This document shows, piece by piece, positions 46,892 through 56,994 of a stretch of DNA of 64,000 nt; position 1 is the stretch's first letter, and each line of letters begins with the position of its first letter. The stretch comes from Rhodomicrobium sp. (GTDB lineage: Bacteria; Pseudomonadota; Alphaproteobacteria; Rhizobiales; HXMU1428-3). The DNA is taken from the NCBI GenBank assembly GCA_021604665.1, contig BQJK01000003.1:62001-126000 (forward strand). The letters run 5' to 3'. The position numbers and the translations under genes were made by a program. Under the pieces are notes generated by a model. That model saw nothing but the letters and a program-made list of their open reading frames with translations. It did no database searches and was not told where the DNA came from.

Positions 46892-46931
46892 GCCCTGTAA
46901 TGTATTTACAAGGCTTGTGGCTAGGGGTTGC

Positions 46932-47651
46932 CTAATTTACCTGGCACTCGCCTTCATATTGCATGCAGGCTTTGTTGACACCTCTTTTGCATAGGCGGTT
47001 TAATTCTTTGCATTGTGGTTTTAACCAGGGCGCTATTTCAAAGCCGTTTTTGTCTGTTTTCCAAACGCATTTGCCATTGATATAGTCATGATTTTTGCCG
47101 CAGAAGCGTTTGTTTATCACCTTCTTTGCAACGCAGCCTCTAGGGCTATTTTGGAACCCCTTATTGCAATGACAGTCACCTTCTACATTGCGGAAGGCAT
47201 TGGCCCCGCAATTTTGGCGCAACACGCAATTGCCTTTTACCAGCTTGTAATTTTTCCCGCATTTTAGGGGTGGGTTCTGGTTGTTGGTTTCTCTTATCAC
47301 ATTTGTGATGTTGTAGAGTTTTCTGAATTGTTCGCCTTTGTGAGAATAGAGAATTTCATTATCTGCAATGATCAAAGAGATATGCACCTGCCGTGACGGG
47401 TCAAATAGGAGAATGGCTGTGTCAGTTATATTCTGCTGTTGAAAATAAAAGGCGGTTTGGCCATTTTTTCGTTTCTCAACCCATGAAAGCTCCCCCGAGC
47501 GCTCATAGGAGCCAGAGCTGAAATAAACAATCTGGACCTTTTTTGTCAGGTTTTTAGCTTGCAATTTGTTTGAACCTAGCGCCCCCAAACTGAAAATTAC
47601 CAAGGTAACCATGCAGCTGAGCCAAAATGATTTTAAGGTGATGTTGGTCAT
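46932..47651 (-). CDS. Secreted Cys-rich protein, unrecognised
   Basis: 239 residues from ATG 47651 (an ATG at 47669 is also possible). A signal peptide (CMVTLVIFSLGALGSNKLQA) leads to a beta-rich N-terminal half and a C-terminal half with about fourteen Cys in short units such as CGKNYKLVKGNCV, CGANAFRNVEGDCHC and CGKNHDYINGKCV, resembling small disulfide modules. No family assigned. Probably periplasmic or surface-exposed. Confidence 0.7.
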   Translation of the reverse strand: MTNITLKSFWLSCMVTLVIFSLGALGSNKLQAKNLTKKVQIVYFSSGSYERSGELSWVEKRKNGQTAFYFQQQNITDTAILLFDPSRQVHISLIIADNEILYSHKGEQFRKLYNITNVIRETNNQNPPLKCGKNYKLVKGNCVLRQNCGANAFRNVEGDCHCNKGFQNSPRGCVAKKVINKRFCGKNHDYINGKCVWKTDKNGFEIAPWLKPQCKELNRLCKRGVNKACMQYEGECQVN

Positions 47652-47787
47652 TGTTCGGGTCTCATTCATCAGGTTATAAAATTTTGCGCGCTGGTTATTA
47701 TGGCTAGTACCATCTATTCAACTTAAGGCAGCTTAGATTTATCTCGCAGTATAAACAACTTAACATTTCTTCATCTTCATATCAGCG

Positions 47788-48504
47788 CTAGAAAAACCAG
47801 TTCCAGATAAGTGGTAACAAGATTGCGGTTGCTAAAGCATTGAGCCCTATGGCGAGGCCAGCAAATGCGCCGGCTGTTTTGTTCACCTGAAAGGCTCTGG
47901 CGGTGCCGATACCATGGCTTGCTGTGCCCATGGCTAAGCCTCTGGCGGGTTTATCTGTCACCCTTATAAGGTTTAGGCAAATTGGGCCGAGCATAGCGCC
48001 GCAAATGCCTGTCAGTATGACAAGAATGGCTGTGAGGGAGGGGAGACCACCTAACTGCTCTGAGATGCCCATGGCCACAGGTGTGGTGACCGATTTAGGA
48101 GCAACAGATAAGAGTGTTATCTTAGAGCCATCTAACAAATAGCCGATGGTGAGCGCTGTGATGATAGCGGTTAGTGACCCGGCCACAATACTGATGAGAA
48201 TGGCAAAGGCTGATTTTTTAACCTGCTCATATTGCAGGTAGAGGGGAATGGCCAGTGCCACAGTTGCCGGGCCTAAGAGAAAGTGGACAAACTGCGCACC
48301 TTCAAAATAATCGGCATATGATGTCCCTGTAAAATATAGACCGCTGACCACAAAAATCACAGCAATCATCACCGGGTTTAATAAAGGATGCATGCCGCCC
48401 TTTTTATAGATCCATGATCCGGCTTGATAAGCCAGTAGGGTTAGGGTGAGATGGGTGAGCGGGCTGGTGTTTAAGTAGGTCCAGATATCTTCATAGGTTT
48501 GCAT
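47788..48504 (-). CDS. lrgB: LrgB/CidB family membrane protein
   Basis: 238 residues with several transmembrane helices and the LrgB landmarks LLGPATVALAIPLY, LSVAPKSVTTPVAM and ASHGIGTARAF. LrgAB relatives modulate murein hydrolase export or act as metabolite transporters. Its start lies within the last codons of lrgA (14-bp overlap), so the pair is coupled. Confidence 0.94.
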   Translation of the reverse strand: MQTYEDIWTYLNTSPLTHLTLTLLAYQAGSWIYKKGGMHPLLNPVMIAVIFVVSGLYFTGTSYADYFEGAQFVHFLLGPATVALAIPLYLQYEQVKKSAFAILISIVAGSLTAIITALTIGYLLDGSKITLLSVAPKSVTTPVAMGISEQLGGLPSLTAILVILTGICGAMLGPICLNLIRVTDKPARGLAMGTASHGIGTARAFQVNKTAGAFAGLAIGLNALATAILLPLIWNWFF

Positions 48505-48886
48505 CTGGGCTCTCCATGCTCGCTTTGGGGGTGAGGTGAGATTTTTCAGCTGGTGGTTTGCTGAGCCATTGCATCAGGACGCCGGTCACTATGATGGTGG
48601 CGATTGTGCTGCCGATGAGTGCCATTGTGATTGGCAGCCAATCAGTTGAGAGCCGATCAAAATGCAACATGACGCCGACACCGGCTGGCACGAAGAGCAG
48701 AGACAGATTATCAAGCAGTTGATTGGCTGTGGTCTCTAGATCCTTATTCAGCTTGCCGCGCCATAAGAGCAGACAAAGCAGATAGACCATGCCGATCACT
48801 GGGCCGGGCGCCGGAAGATTGAAGAATTTAGAAGTGAGTTCGCCAGCTAAGTGGCAACAGAGAATGAGCGTGATTTGATTGAGCAT
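48491..48886 (-). CDS. lrgA: LrgA/CidA family membrane protein
   Basis: 131 residues, four transmembrane helices, holin-like. LPAPGPVIGMVYLLCLL and LLFVPAGVGVMLH are characteristic. First gene of the lrgAB pair. Confidence 0.93.
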   Translation of the reverse strand: MLNQITLILCCHLAGELTSKFFNLPAPGPVIGMVYLLCLLLWRGKLNKDLETTANQLLDNLSLLFVPAGVGVMLHFDRLSTDWLPITMALIGSTIATIIVTGVLMQWLSKPPAEKSHLTPKASMESPDANL

Positions 48887-49001
48887 GGGTTCCTATAAGC
48901 TCTCTCGGTGATGTGATGCCCCATTTTGTTCAGGTTAGCATAGTTCTTTTTTGCTTGTAGCAAAGAATCTCAGCACGCGCCTTCTGAGCCTTTTCATGAA
49001 T

Positions 49002-49029
49002 AAACCCGGCAGGGTGACCTGCCGGGTTT
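49002..49029 (-). terminator. Terminator after the M15-like peptidase gene
   Basis: A perfect 12-bp stem (AAACCCGGCAGG / CCTGCCGGGTTT) with a 4-nt loop, 38 bp after the stop of the 49067 gene on the minus strand. Confidence 0.85.
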
Positions 49030-49066
49030 ATCTCAGGGGCTAGCATCTGGTTAGCCTTCCTAAGGC

Positions 49067-49663
49067 TTAATAATAAATGGAGTAGGTTTTTTTATAAACA
49101 CTCCGGGTATTCGAGCTATAAGACTTAGGGGCTTTGGCACCTAGAGCATATGGCTTGTTGTAGGATTTTTTATACGCGTAGTTTTTCTTTTTATGGGATT
49201 TATATTTTTTCTTGGCGTAATGGCGTTTTTTGCGGCCTTTTCTGATAGGAGTGCCAACCTTATTTACGCAATGGTGGAAGCGAACTCTTGGCCCATTATC
49301 CAGATGGATGTGGTGCATGCCGCAGCTGTAACTGCCAACGCCGCCCTTATGATTTTTCTTCAACCAGGAAAGCACGGCGCGGTACTTACCTTTTGGTGGA
49401 TGAAAATCTACAGCGCGGCATGAGGCGTGGTAGCTGCGTTTGCCAGAACCGGCGATGCGCGCGCCTGGGCGATGAGTAGAGATTACCCGAACCTTGCCGA
49501 ATTTTTTACGAATTTGGTTGAGCCGCGTTTTAACACTGGCTGGTAAACAACCTGTTCCCGCGGCTTGTGCTGATGTTGTTAGATTATGAGTTGTTGGAAT
49601 GACAGATAGCATTACAAACAACGCAGCACTGACAATCCCTGTCAGGAATGTTTTCTTGTACAT
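49067..49663 (-). CDS. Exported M15-type peptidase-like protein with basic Lys/Tyr-rich tail
   Basis: 198 residues. A signal peptide is followed by a domain of the D-Ala-D-Ala carboxypeptidase M15_3 type (about 38-130): SYHASCRAVDFHP supplies a zinc-binding His and Asp, and MHHIHLD the second His pair. The last 60 residues are Lys/Tyr/Ser repeats (KKRHYAKKKYKSHKKKNYAY) likely to bind cell wall or nucleic acid. Peptidoglycan is the probable target, not proven. Confidence 0.82.
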   Translation of the reverse strand: MYKKTFLTGIVSAALFVMLSVIPTTHNLTTSAQAAGTGCLPASVKTRLNQIRKKFGKVRVISTHRPGARIAGSGKRSYHASCRAVDFHPPKGKYRAVLSWLKKNHKGGVGSYSCGMHHIHLDNGPRVRFHHCVNKVGTPIRKGRKKRHYAKKKYKSHKKKNYAYKKSYNKPYALGAKAPKSYSSNTRSVYKKTYSIYY

Positions 49664-49865
49664 TAATAGCTCTTTTGAAATTATTTCAGATACGTCGGAA
49701 GTGTATTTTCTATAAAAATACTTTGCTGCCCCTAACCCGCAGATTGGTATTTAATAGCCAGGTCATTGGGGCGAAGAGTGCTGAAATAACCGCTTGAATG
49801 GGGCAAAGTCACGGCATTTTTTCTGCCAAACTGTCGCATAGAATAAAGTATTAGAAAGGTTTCAA

Positions 49866-50330
49866 ATGGCTGACAGCTCTGCGAGAAAACTATTTAGTTA
49901 CCTTGATTCTATTGAAAATACTGGCTGGAATGGACAGCGGCCGCTGATCGTTTTTGATGGTGTGTGTGTGCTTTGTTCTCACTTTGTTAAGTGGGTCGTG
50001 CGTCATGATTCTGAGGAAAAGTTCCAATTTACGATGGCTCAATCTCCGCTTGGCCAGTCTCTTTATGATCATTTTGGTCTCAACAGTCAGGAGTTCGAGA
50101 CTAATTTGGTGATCATTGACGGGCAACTGTTTGAAAAGCTTGATGCCATGATAGCGGTGTTTGAAATGGTCGGTGGACCCTGGCGGCTGTTGTCTGTTTT
50201 TAAACCCTTACCTAGAGGTTTAAAAAATTGGATTTATGAGCGTATTGCCCGCAATCGCTATGCCTTATTTGGTCAGCTTGATAGCTGCATGGTGCCTGAT
50301 GAGAATTTTTCAAAACGGATGGTTGGTTGA
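49866..50330 (+). CDS. DCC-family thiol-disulfide protein (DUF393)
   Basis: 154 residues with the family-defining DGVCVLCSHFVKW motif (Asp-x-x-Cys-x-x-Cys) near residue 30-43. Predicted thioredoxin-like cytoplasmic redox function. The next gene starts 6 bp after its TGA, so the two form an operon. Confidence 0.88.
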   Translation: MADSSARKLFSYLDSIENTGWNGQRPLIVFDGVCVLCSHFVKWVVRHDSEEKFQFTMAQSPLGQSLYDHFGLNSQEFETNLVIIDGQLFEKLDAMIAVFEMVGGPWRLLSVFKPLPRGLKNWIYERIARNRYALFGQLDSCMVPDENFSKRMVG

Positions 50331-50335
50331 CCAAT

Positions 50336-50944
50336 ATGTCTAATGACACTGATACTAATGGCGTTTCTGATGAGGCGCCTACTCGCTCGCTTTTCGGAGC
50401 AGTGTTTGGGGCGACTTTTGAAACTCTGCCGGAGAGCTGGCAAAGATTACATCTTGTGACCGATCACCATGTTTATCGGGGTGGGGTTGAGGTCAGCCGG
50501 GGGGAGGGCCTTGTGGCTGGCTTACTATGCTGGATGATGGGCTTGCCGAAAAGCGGCACTGCTGAAATGAAGCTGGTGATCAAGAAACTGCCAGATGAGA
50601 CCGGGCATTCTGAGCGCTGGGAGCGTCATTTTGGTGCTTCTGAGTTTTCGACCGTTCTTACCTTACCTAAAGTGAATCGCTCTTCGCCTTTAAGTGATGG
50701 TTATAGTCTTCATGAGCGGTTTGGACCGATTAGATTTATTGTTGGGCTAGAGATTGACGGGGCGAGAGTGAAATGGCGGCTTTTGGGATGGCGTTTTTTA
50801 TCTGTGCCATTACCGGCTTTTTTGGTTCCGCGTAGTGAGACTGTTGAATTTGTTGATGAGGCGGGGCGTTATTGGTTTGACATTGACCTTAGCCTAATCG
50901 GGTTTGGTCGTCTGATTGCTTATCGCGGGTGGTTGGTAACCTGA
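50336..50944 (+). CDS. DUF4166 domain protein
   Basis: 202 residues. The pattern RGEGLVAGLLCWMMGLPKSG, then ERWERHFG and a VKWRLLGWRFLSVPLPAFLVPR segment match DUF4166, which is commonly paired with DCC-family genes, as here. Function unknown. The frame also has a TTG 9 bp earlier overlapping the upstream stop. Confidence 0.85.
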   Translation: MSNDTDTNGVSDEAPTRSLFGAVFGATFETLPESWQRLHLVTDHHVYRGGVEVSRGEGLVAGLLCWMMGLPKSGTAEMKLVIKKLPDETGHSERWERHFGASEFSTVLTLPKVNRSSPLSDGYSLHERFGPIRFIVGLEIDGARVKWRLLGWRFLSVPLPAFLVPRSETVEFVDEAGRYWFDIDLSLIGFGRLIAYRGWLVT

Positions 50945-50958
50945 TGGACGTTTTTGTG

Positions 50959-52425
50959 TTAGTGCACTACAAAATTCAGGAATGTGAATATCAGACCTGA
51001 GAGAATGGCCGTAGCTGGAACTGTAATAATCCAAGCGGTGATGATCACCATGAAATGTGAGCGGCGGACAAGCAGCCGTCTTCGTTGCTCCTGGGCAATC
51101 AGTTTGGCATCTTCAGGAGTGGCTTTAGGTTTTTTTACCTTGATATAATCCTTTCGTCTCTGACTTCTGGATACATAAAATTCCCTGAAAAATCCGACAC
51201 CAAAGACCGCGCCTACAGTTATATGTGTCGAGCTAACCGGCAGGCCGAAAGCTGAGGCCAATATGACGGTTATTGCTGCTGCTAGCGCAACGCAAAAGGC
51301 GCGCATGGGGTTCATTTTGGTGATTTTTTCGCCAACTGTGCGAATTAATTTCGGGCCATATAAAAACAGACCAAGGCTGATGCCAAAGCCGCCAATTAGC
51401 ATAACCCATGTCGGGATTTCCACTTTCACTGAGATGTCGCCAGATTCTACAGCGTGGATTATTGCAGCTAACGGTCCAACGGCATTCGCGACATCGTTCG
51501 CGCCATGAGCAAAGGATAGCAGGGCTGCTGAGCAGATGAGCGGTATGTGAAATAAGCGGCGCAAAGACTGGTTTCGATTTTCCAAGCCTTTTGATTGATA
51601 TTTGATCACTGGCCGCATTATGGCAAAGGTTGCAATAAAGATGATCACCGATAGAGAGACGACCAGCTCTACCTCAGGTCGCCAAATTTTCTTAAGCCCT
51701 TTTAGCATCAGATAGGCAGAAAAGGCCGAAAACATAATGGCAACCAGCAATGGCACCCAGCGTCGCGCGGCTGATAATTTATCTTGCTGGTAGATGATGA
51801 AGATTTTTATGAATGCCAAAAATAGAGCTGCGATAATGCCGCCAAGCAGGGGGGAGATGACCCAGCTTGCTGCAATAGCTGACATGGTGACCCAGTTAAC
51901 CGCGCTAAAACCGACAGCTGCTATGCCTCCACCAAGGACGCCGCCAACAACAGAATGGGTGGTTGAGACGGGTGCACCTATATATGTCGCCAGATTGACC
52001 CATAGGGCAGAGGAAAGCAGAGCTGCCATCATCGCCCAGATGAAGATTTTGGAATTGGGGACTAACGCTGGATCAATAATGCCTTTTGCGATGGTTTTTA
52101 CTACATCACCGCCAGCTAGCAGCGCGCCAGCACATTCAAATATAGCTGCGATGGCCAGGGCGCCCAGCATGGTAAGGGCTTTTGAGCCAACTGCCGGGCC
52201 AACATTATTGGCCACATCATTCGCGCCAATATTCAAAGCCATGTATCCGCCTATGACGGAGGCTACGATGATGATCATCACATTTGGCTGATTACCGAAA
52301 ATGGCCGCCGCGACGATGCCTGCCAGGGCTAGAAACAGCAGTGACAAACCTGGTGCGATGAGATTAGTGGATGCTGCCCTTGTTGCATCTTCTAATCTGC
52401 CAAGCTTATTCAGGTCTTTATCCAA
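50959..52425 (-). CDS. pit: PiT-family inorganic phosphate transporter
   Basis: 488 residues from the TTG at 52425. About twelve transmembrane helices with the duplicated PiT signature GANDVANNVGPAVGSKA and GANDVANAVGPLAA. It imports phosphate (with divalent metal) using the proton or sodium gradient. The start is doubtful: the frame remains open 5' past a strong GGGGAG site near 52495, but only non-standard codons (ATT or ATA) lie at the right distance, so either the TTG or a rare start is used. Confidence 0.93.
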   Translation of the reverse strand: MDKDLNKLGRLEDATRAASTNLIAPGLSLLFLALAGIVAAAIFGNQPNVMIIIVASVIGGYMALNIGANDVANNVGPAVGSKALTMLGALAIAAIFECAGALLAGGDVVKTIAKGIIDPALVPNSKIFIWAMMAALLSSALWVNLATYIGAPVSTTHSVVGGVLGGGIAAVGFSAVNWVTMSAIAASWVISPLLGGIIAALFLAFIKIFIIYQQDKLSAARRWVPLLVAIMFSAFSAYLMLKGLKKIWRPEVELVVSLSVIIFIATFAIMRPVIKYQSKGLENRNQSLRRLFHIPLICSAALLSFAHGANDVANAVGPLAAIIHAVESGDISVKVEIPTWVMLIGGFGISLGLFLYGPKLIRTVGEKITKMNPMRAFCVALAAAITVILASAFGLPVSSTHITVGAVFGVGFFREFYVSRSQRRKDYIKVKKPKATPEDAKLIAQEQRRRLLVRRSHFMVIITAWIITVPATAILSGLIFTFLNFVVH

Positions 52426-52596
52426 CGTGGTTTTGCTGGTGCCTGGTGCTGTGGTGGGCGGTATTTGTCGTTTTTCTGAAATTACTATGTCTCCCCGTTA
52501 ACGACTTTGTTTTTCGCCAGTCTTAAAGGGAGATTGGTAAATAAGCAAACTTGCAGAAAGTTTATTTGCTGAGGGGGAGAGGGGGCTGCTGTACAT

Positions 52597-53025
52597 TTAT
52601 GAAGCGCGTGCGCTGTGGTGTTTAAAATCAAATTCTTTCAGAATTAACTGAAGCTCTGGCTCATCAACCAATGTAGCGGCTTCTTCTTTTGTAAACCAAC
52701 GGCGATTTCTCTCATTTTTCTCTCGCCAGTCTGTTAGCTCCCCGGTGACGAGGAAGGCATATACATCAACTTCACAGGTGATGGAGGCAAATGTATGCAG
52801 CTTTTTGGTATAGTGATAGTTGCCGATTTGAGGAATAAGGCAGGTGCCGGTTAGTCCCGCTTCTTCCCTGGCTTCTGAAGCTGCCATTTCAAAATTATCA
52901 ATGCCGGCTTTGGCCCAGCCTTTTGGCAGGATCCATCTTCCTGTTTCTCGGGATGTTATGAGACATATGCTGCACTCTGGACCTTCTTTAAAGGGGAGAG
53001 CGGCAACTTGATTATATAGTTTCAT
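52597..53025 (-). CDS. NUDIX hydrolase
   Basis: 142 residues from ATG 53025 (a longer frame begins at 53091). The NUDIX box GWAKAGIDNFEMAASEAREE AG has the conserved Gly, Glu and the REXXEE-type helix; substrate may be a diphosphoinositol-like or other nucleoside diphosphate. Resembles DIPP-type NUDIX proteins with LPKGW before the box. Confidence 0.9.
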   Translation of the reverse strand: MKLYNQVAALPFKEGPECSICLITSRETGRWILPKGWAKAGIDNFEMAASEAREEAGLTGTCLIPQIGNYHYTKKLHTFASITCEVDVYAFLVTGELTDWREKNERNRRWFTKEEAATLVDEPELQLILKEFDFKHHSARAS

Positions 53026-53181
53026 GAGTGGACACAGAAAAAGAGTCTTGGTGATTGACCAAACTGGTTGCGATTGAAGTTGATGTTTCAACTTTAGGAT
53101 GAAAATTTACAGAACACAAGCTGATAGCGTCGGTCGGTTTTTGGGCTGAGGATAGGTTGGTTCTAACCGACAATTATGCGA

Positions 53182-55230
53182 TCAAACTTGTACAGCCTCT
53201 TTTAGCGCTGGCAACAAGGCCATCTGGTTGGTAATAGGCGGTGAGCAGCTTTCACCTGAACAGAGATAGGCTGTTGTTTTCTCATCTACTCGTTTCATGC
53301 CTTTGGCCGGCGAGCCTTCTGGTAAGCTGTCACTCTGGCTTATGATTTCAATCACCAGTCCTGGGGCGGCGACTGTTGATGCCAGCTCTTTCATCTGCTT
53401 GGCGATTTCTTCTTCTTGATCAGCTGTGAGAATAACAAGATGGATGGGGTTAATTATATCTATGCCAGCTGTGATCAGGCCGATATGTGAGAATATATTT
53501 TTTGCGATCATATTGCCAAAGCATTGCACTGTTTTTATCGCTTTTTCCCGGTGGTCCATATCGCCGGTGATCAGATGAAGGGCCATTAGATTAGAGACCA
53601 TAACAGCATTGCCATTTGGGGTGGCTTCATCTGCACCAGATTTGCCGCGGATGATAACATCTGACCGGCTAGCTGCGGTTGTGAAATAGCCACCATATTC
53701 AGTGCACCAGAATTCTTTGTTGAGATGATCAAGCCAGGTTAGCGCTTGGTCTATAAAGGCCCTTTCGCTGGTGACCTTATATAGGGTGAGGCTGGCACGG
53801 ATCATTTGGGCATAGTCACTGGTAACTGCCGGGCTTGAAATTTTCCCGAGCCGGTATGAATGATGTAACCCGTCTGTTGTATTCATATTGCTCTGGATGA
53901 ATCGATAGGCGGTTTTGGCCATCTCTATCCAATCGGGCTGATTGAAGCATTCACCGGCCATTGTAAGACTGGTGATCATCATGCCGTTCCAGTCTGCCAG
54001 GACTTTATCATCGAGGTCTGGGCGTATGCGTTTGCCGCGCGTTTTAAGGAGTTTTTCCCGGCAGGTTTTTAAGCGGGCTTCATCTTCAGGGCTTTTCAGC
54101 TCTGGATCTTTCAGGCGGTTGAGAATGGTTTTGCCTTCCCAGTTGCCTGTCTCAGTGACGTTATATGCCGCTTCGAAAAATTCATAGTCATCACCGAGCA
54201 AGGATTTAATTTCCTCTGCTGACCAGATATAGAATTTGCCCTCTTCGCCTTCGCTATCTGCATCAAGTGAGGCTGCGAAAGTGCCGCCTTCTGCCATCAT
54301 CTCTTGCTTTAACCAAGCAACAATTTCCTCAACACGGGTGCGGAGTAGGGGGTTTTTATTGTCTTTATAAACATTCACCGCCAATTCCATCATGAGGGCA
54401 TTGTCATAGAGCATTTTTTCAAAATGCGGCGCGAGCCAATACTCATCGACGGAATAGCGGGCAAGGCCGCCAGCCAGATGATCATAAATGCCGCCCTGGA
54501 AAACAGCGCGGAGTAACGTTTCAACAGAGGCTTTTGATGTTGGCTGGTCAAAACGTAAGCCAACGCGCCAGAGAAAATTAAAAATCGGATATTGTGGAAA
54601 TTTGGGCGCACCGCGCAGGCCGCCATGGCGGCGGTCCATCATGTCTCCCATGCGCTGGGCCAGGTTGCGGAGAATATCATCTGAGATTTCAGGGCCCATC
54701 ATTTTTGGTTTTTGCGGGGCGATAAGTTGGGTGAGGCTATTGGCGTTATGCTCCACGGCCTCATTATCTTCTCTATATAATTTCTCAGCATATTCAAGGG
54801 CTTGACCGAATGAAGGGCGGCCAAAGCTTGGCTCTGGCGGGAAGTAAGTGCCGCCCCAATAGGGCTTACCCTCTGGTGTTAGGAACATGGTGAGCGGCCA
54901 ACCGCCCTGTTGGCCAAGATGATGCAGGGCGCTCATATAGATATTATCAATATCAGGCCGTTCTTCCCGGTCGACTTTGATATTGATGTATTTTTCATTC
55001 ATTAACGCTGCTGTTGTTTTATCCTCAAAGCTTTCATGGGCCATAACGTGGCACCAGTGGCAGGCGGCGTAACCGATAGAGATAAGAATTGGTTTGTTCT
55101 GTTCGCGGGCGGCTGTTAGCGCCGCTTCGCCCCAGGGCCACCAGGCCACCGGATTATCCTTATGCTGGAGAAGATAGGGGCTGGTTTCTTCGGCGAGCTT
55201 ATTCTCATGGTCAGGATTGTCTACAGGCAT
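53182..55230 (-). CDS. Thioredoxin-domain protein (DUF255/YyaL family)
   Basis: 682 residues. An N-terminal thioredoxin-like domain with the [14 protein letters not shown] motif (Cys-His-Trp-Cys) and a following six-hairpin glycosidase-like domain ([15 protein letters not shown]-type: [15 protein letters not shown]) define the YyaL/SSP411 family. Cytoplasmic, redox or unknown. Located upstream of the NUDIX gene. Confidence 0.93.
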   Translation of the reverse strand: MPVDNPDHENKLAEETSPYLLQHKDNPVAWWPWGEAALTAAREQNKPILISIGYAACHWCHVMAHESFEDKTTAALMNEKYINIKVDREERPDIDNIYMSALHHLGQQGGWPLTMFLTPEGKPYWGGTYFPPEPSFGRPSFGQALEYAEKLYREDNEAVEHNANSLTQLIAPQKPKMMGPEISDDILRNLAQRMGDMMDRRHGGLRGAPKFPQYPIFNFLWRVGLRFDQPTSKASVETLLRAVFQGGIYDHLAGGLARYSVDEYWLAPHFEKMLYDNALMMELAVNVYKDNKNPLLRTRVEEIVAWLKQEMMAEGGTFAASLDADSEGEEGKFYIWSAEEIKSLLGDDYEFFEAAYNVTETGNWEGKTILNRLKDPELKSPEDEARLKTCREKLLKTRGKRIRPDLDDKVLADWNGMMITSLTMAGECFNQPDWIEMAKTAYRFIQSNMNTTDGLHHSYRLGKISSPAVTSDYAQMIRASLTLYKVTSERAFIDQALTWLDHLNKEFWCTEYGGYFTTAASRSDVIIRGKSGADEATPNGNAVMVSNLMALHLITGDMDHREKAIKTVQCFGNMIAKNIFSHIGLITAGIDIINPIHLVILTADQEEEIAKQMKELASTVAAPGLVIEIISQSDSLPEGSPAKGMKRVDEKTTAYLCSGESCSPPITNQMALLPALKEAVQV

Positions 55231-55420
55231 GGTGGTGGGTTCTATCTCTTATCTTATGAGTTTTTATAGGGCAGTTATTTTATAGTCTTGGTGGCTTGCG
55301 GCTTAATGTGGACCTTAAGCTGCTTGATTTCAAGCGGACGGACGGGCCCCCTGTTGCCGCGGCGCCTCTTCGTGGCTAGCTATCTTTGCAGGGGTCGCAT
55401 GCGGTTTCAGTTGACAGATG

Positions 55421-55445
55421 AGCGGGCAGGTGAATGATGCCCGCT
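55421..55445 (+). other. Hairpin before mnmE
   Basis: AGCGGGCA pairs with TGCCCGCT around a 9-nt loop. No T-run follows. May be part of the mnmE leader. Confidence 0.4.
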
Positions 55446-55500
55446 TCTGATTGTCCGTTATGCGGGTGAGTAATGGTATAGGACTTTGGTGACTGGTTTG

Positions 55501-56835
55501 ATGCAAGCAACAACAATTTACGCTCTTTCTACTGGCGCTGCGCCAACTGGTGTGGCGATCATCCGGGTTTCTGGCCCGGCGGTGGAGGCTATATTTAAGT
55601 CTTTATGTGGGTTTGTGCCGAAGCCGCGCCGTGCCGCCCTATCCGCGTTACATGACCCTGAAACGAAAGCACTGATAGATGAAGCGCTGGTGCTTTATTT
55701 CAAAGGGCCTGCCAGCTTTACCGGTGAGGATGTTGCTGAATTTCACATTCATGGCGGCCGGGCGGTGATTGCGGCATTGCTTGAGACGCTCTCTCATTTC
55801 CCAAATTGCCAGATGGCTGAGCGCGGTGAGTTTTCTCGCCGTGGTTTTTTTAACGGCAAGCTTGACCTGATGGAAGTTGAGGGGCTGGCAGATTTGATAG
55901 CGGCCGAAACGGATGCGCAAAGACGCCAGGCTTTAACCCAGATGCAGGGGGCGCAATCTCAGTTTTTTGAAACGCTGCGAGAGAAGATCATTCACGCTAT
56001 CGCGATGGTGGATTCAGCGCTTGATTTTTCTGATGAGGCTGATGTGCCTGAAGAGATTGCAGGCGCTGCCCGCCCCTTAGCTTCTGACTTGTTATCCGAG
56101 ATTGAGAGATATCTTGATGATGGCAACCGAGGTGAGATTTTGCGGGAGGGGTTTCATGTTGTTTTAGCGGGTTTACCAAATGCTGGTAAGTCGCGTTTGT
56201 TGAACGCGTTGGCGGCCCGTGATGTTGCTATTGTTTCTGAGGAAGCCGGGACGACGCGAGATATGATTGAGGTACGGCTTGATATTGATGGGGTTCCGGT
56301 GCGGGTGACAGATACAGCCGGGCTGCGTGAGACAGAGAGCCTTGTTGAGAAAGAGGGCATTCGCCGGAGTTTTGCCCAGCTTGAGATTAGTGAATTAGCG
56401 ATCTGGATTATTGATGGCACGGCGCCCCAGCTTGTGCCTGAAGAGGTGGTTGAGCGCTGTGGCGGCAAAGTGATGACCGTGTGGAACAAGGTGGATGTTT
56501 CACCTGTGCCTATGGCTTTTGTTGATGAGATTGATTTTAAAATTTCAGCTGAAACCGGTCTTGGGTTAGAGGCGCTATTATCAGCTATTGGGGCGCGGGC
56601 GCTTGAGCGTGTTGGCCAGGGAGAGGGCGCTATCGTAACACGGGCCCGTCACCGGGATTTACTAGAACTGGCGGCAGCGCAATTACGTGAGTTTCTTGAT
56701 GGTGACCTTAGTGACACTGAGTTGCGGGCGGAAGATTTGCGCCGGGCGGCCTTTGCGATTGGGCGGCTGACCGGCAAGGTTGATGTTGAGGATGTGCTTG
56801 ATAAAATCTTTCTCGAATTTTGTATCGGTAAGTGA
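55501..56835 (+). CDS. mnmE: tRNA modification GTPase MnmE
   Basis: 444 residues from the ATG at 55501. N-terminal folate-binding domain, then a G domain: G1 GLPNAGKS, DTAGLRE and NKVD. The C-terminal CIGK with catalytic Cys is intact. With MnmG it adds the carboxymethylaminomethyl group at U34 of several tRNAs. Confidence 0.97.
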   Translation: MQATTIYALSTGAAPTGVAIIRVSGPAVEAIFKSLCGFVPKPRRAALSALHDPETKALIDEALVLYFKGPASFTGEDVAEFHIHGGRAVIAALLETLSHFPNCQMAERGEFSRRGFFNGKLDLMEVEGLADLIAAETDAQRRQALTQMQGAQSQFFETLREKIIHAIAMVDSALDFSDEADVPEEIAGAARPLASDLLSEIERYLDDGNRGEILREGFHVVLAGLPNAGKSRLLNALAARDVAIVSEEAGTTRDMIEVRLDIDGVPVRVTDTAGLRETESLVEKEGIRRSFAQLEISELAIWIIDGTAPQLVPEEVVERCGGKVMTVWNKVDVSPVPMAFVDEIDFKISAETGLGLEALLSAIGARALERVGQGEGAIVTRARHRDLLELAAAQLREFLDGDLSDTELRAEDLRRAAFAIGRLTGKVDVEDVLDKIFLEFCIGK

Positions 56836-56978
56836 GACGTGGCTGCTTTGGCTTTTTCACACCAGGCCTACACGGCGAGATTTAGGACAAATTAGTCTCA
56901 GCTTTTGGAAATATGCCTCCTGAGTTGAGGTGAAATATCTTTTGGCAGTGAGCGCCATTCTGCTCTTCTTCTTTGTTT

Positions 56979-56994
56979 TGTTTCACGTGAGTCA
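56979..56994. promoter_or_regulatory. parS: parS-like site 1
   Basis: TGTTTCACGTGAGTCA, 14 of 16 to the consensus TGTTTCACGTGAAACA bound by ParB. Confidence 0.5.
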
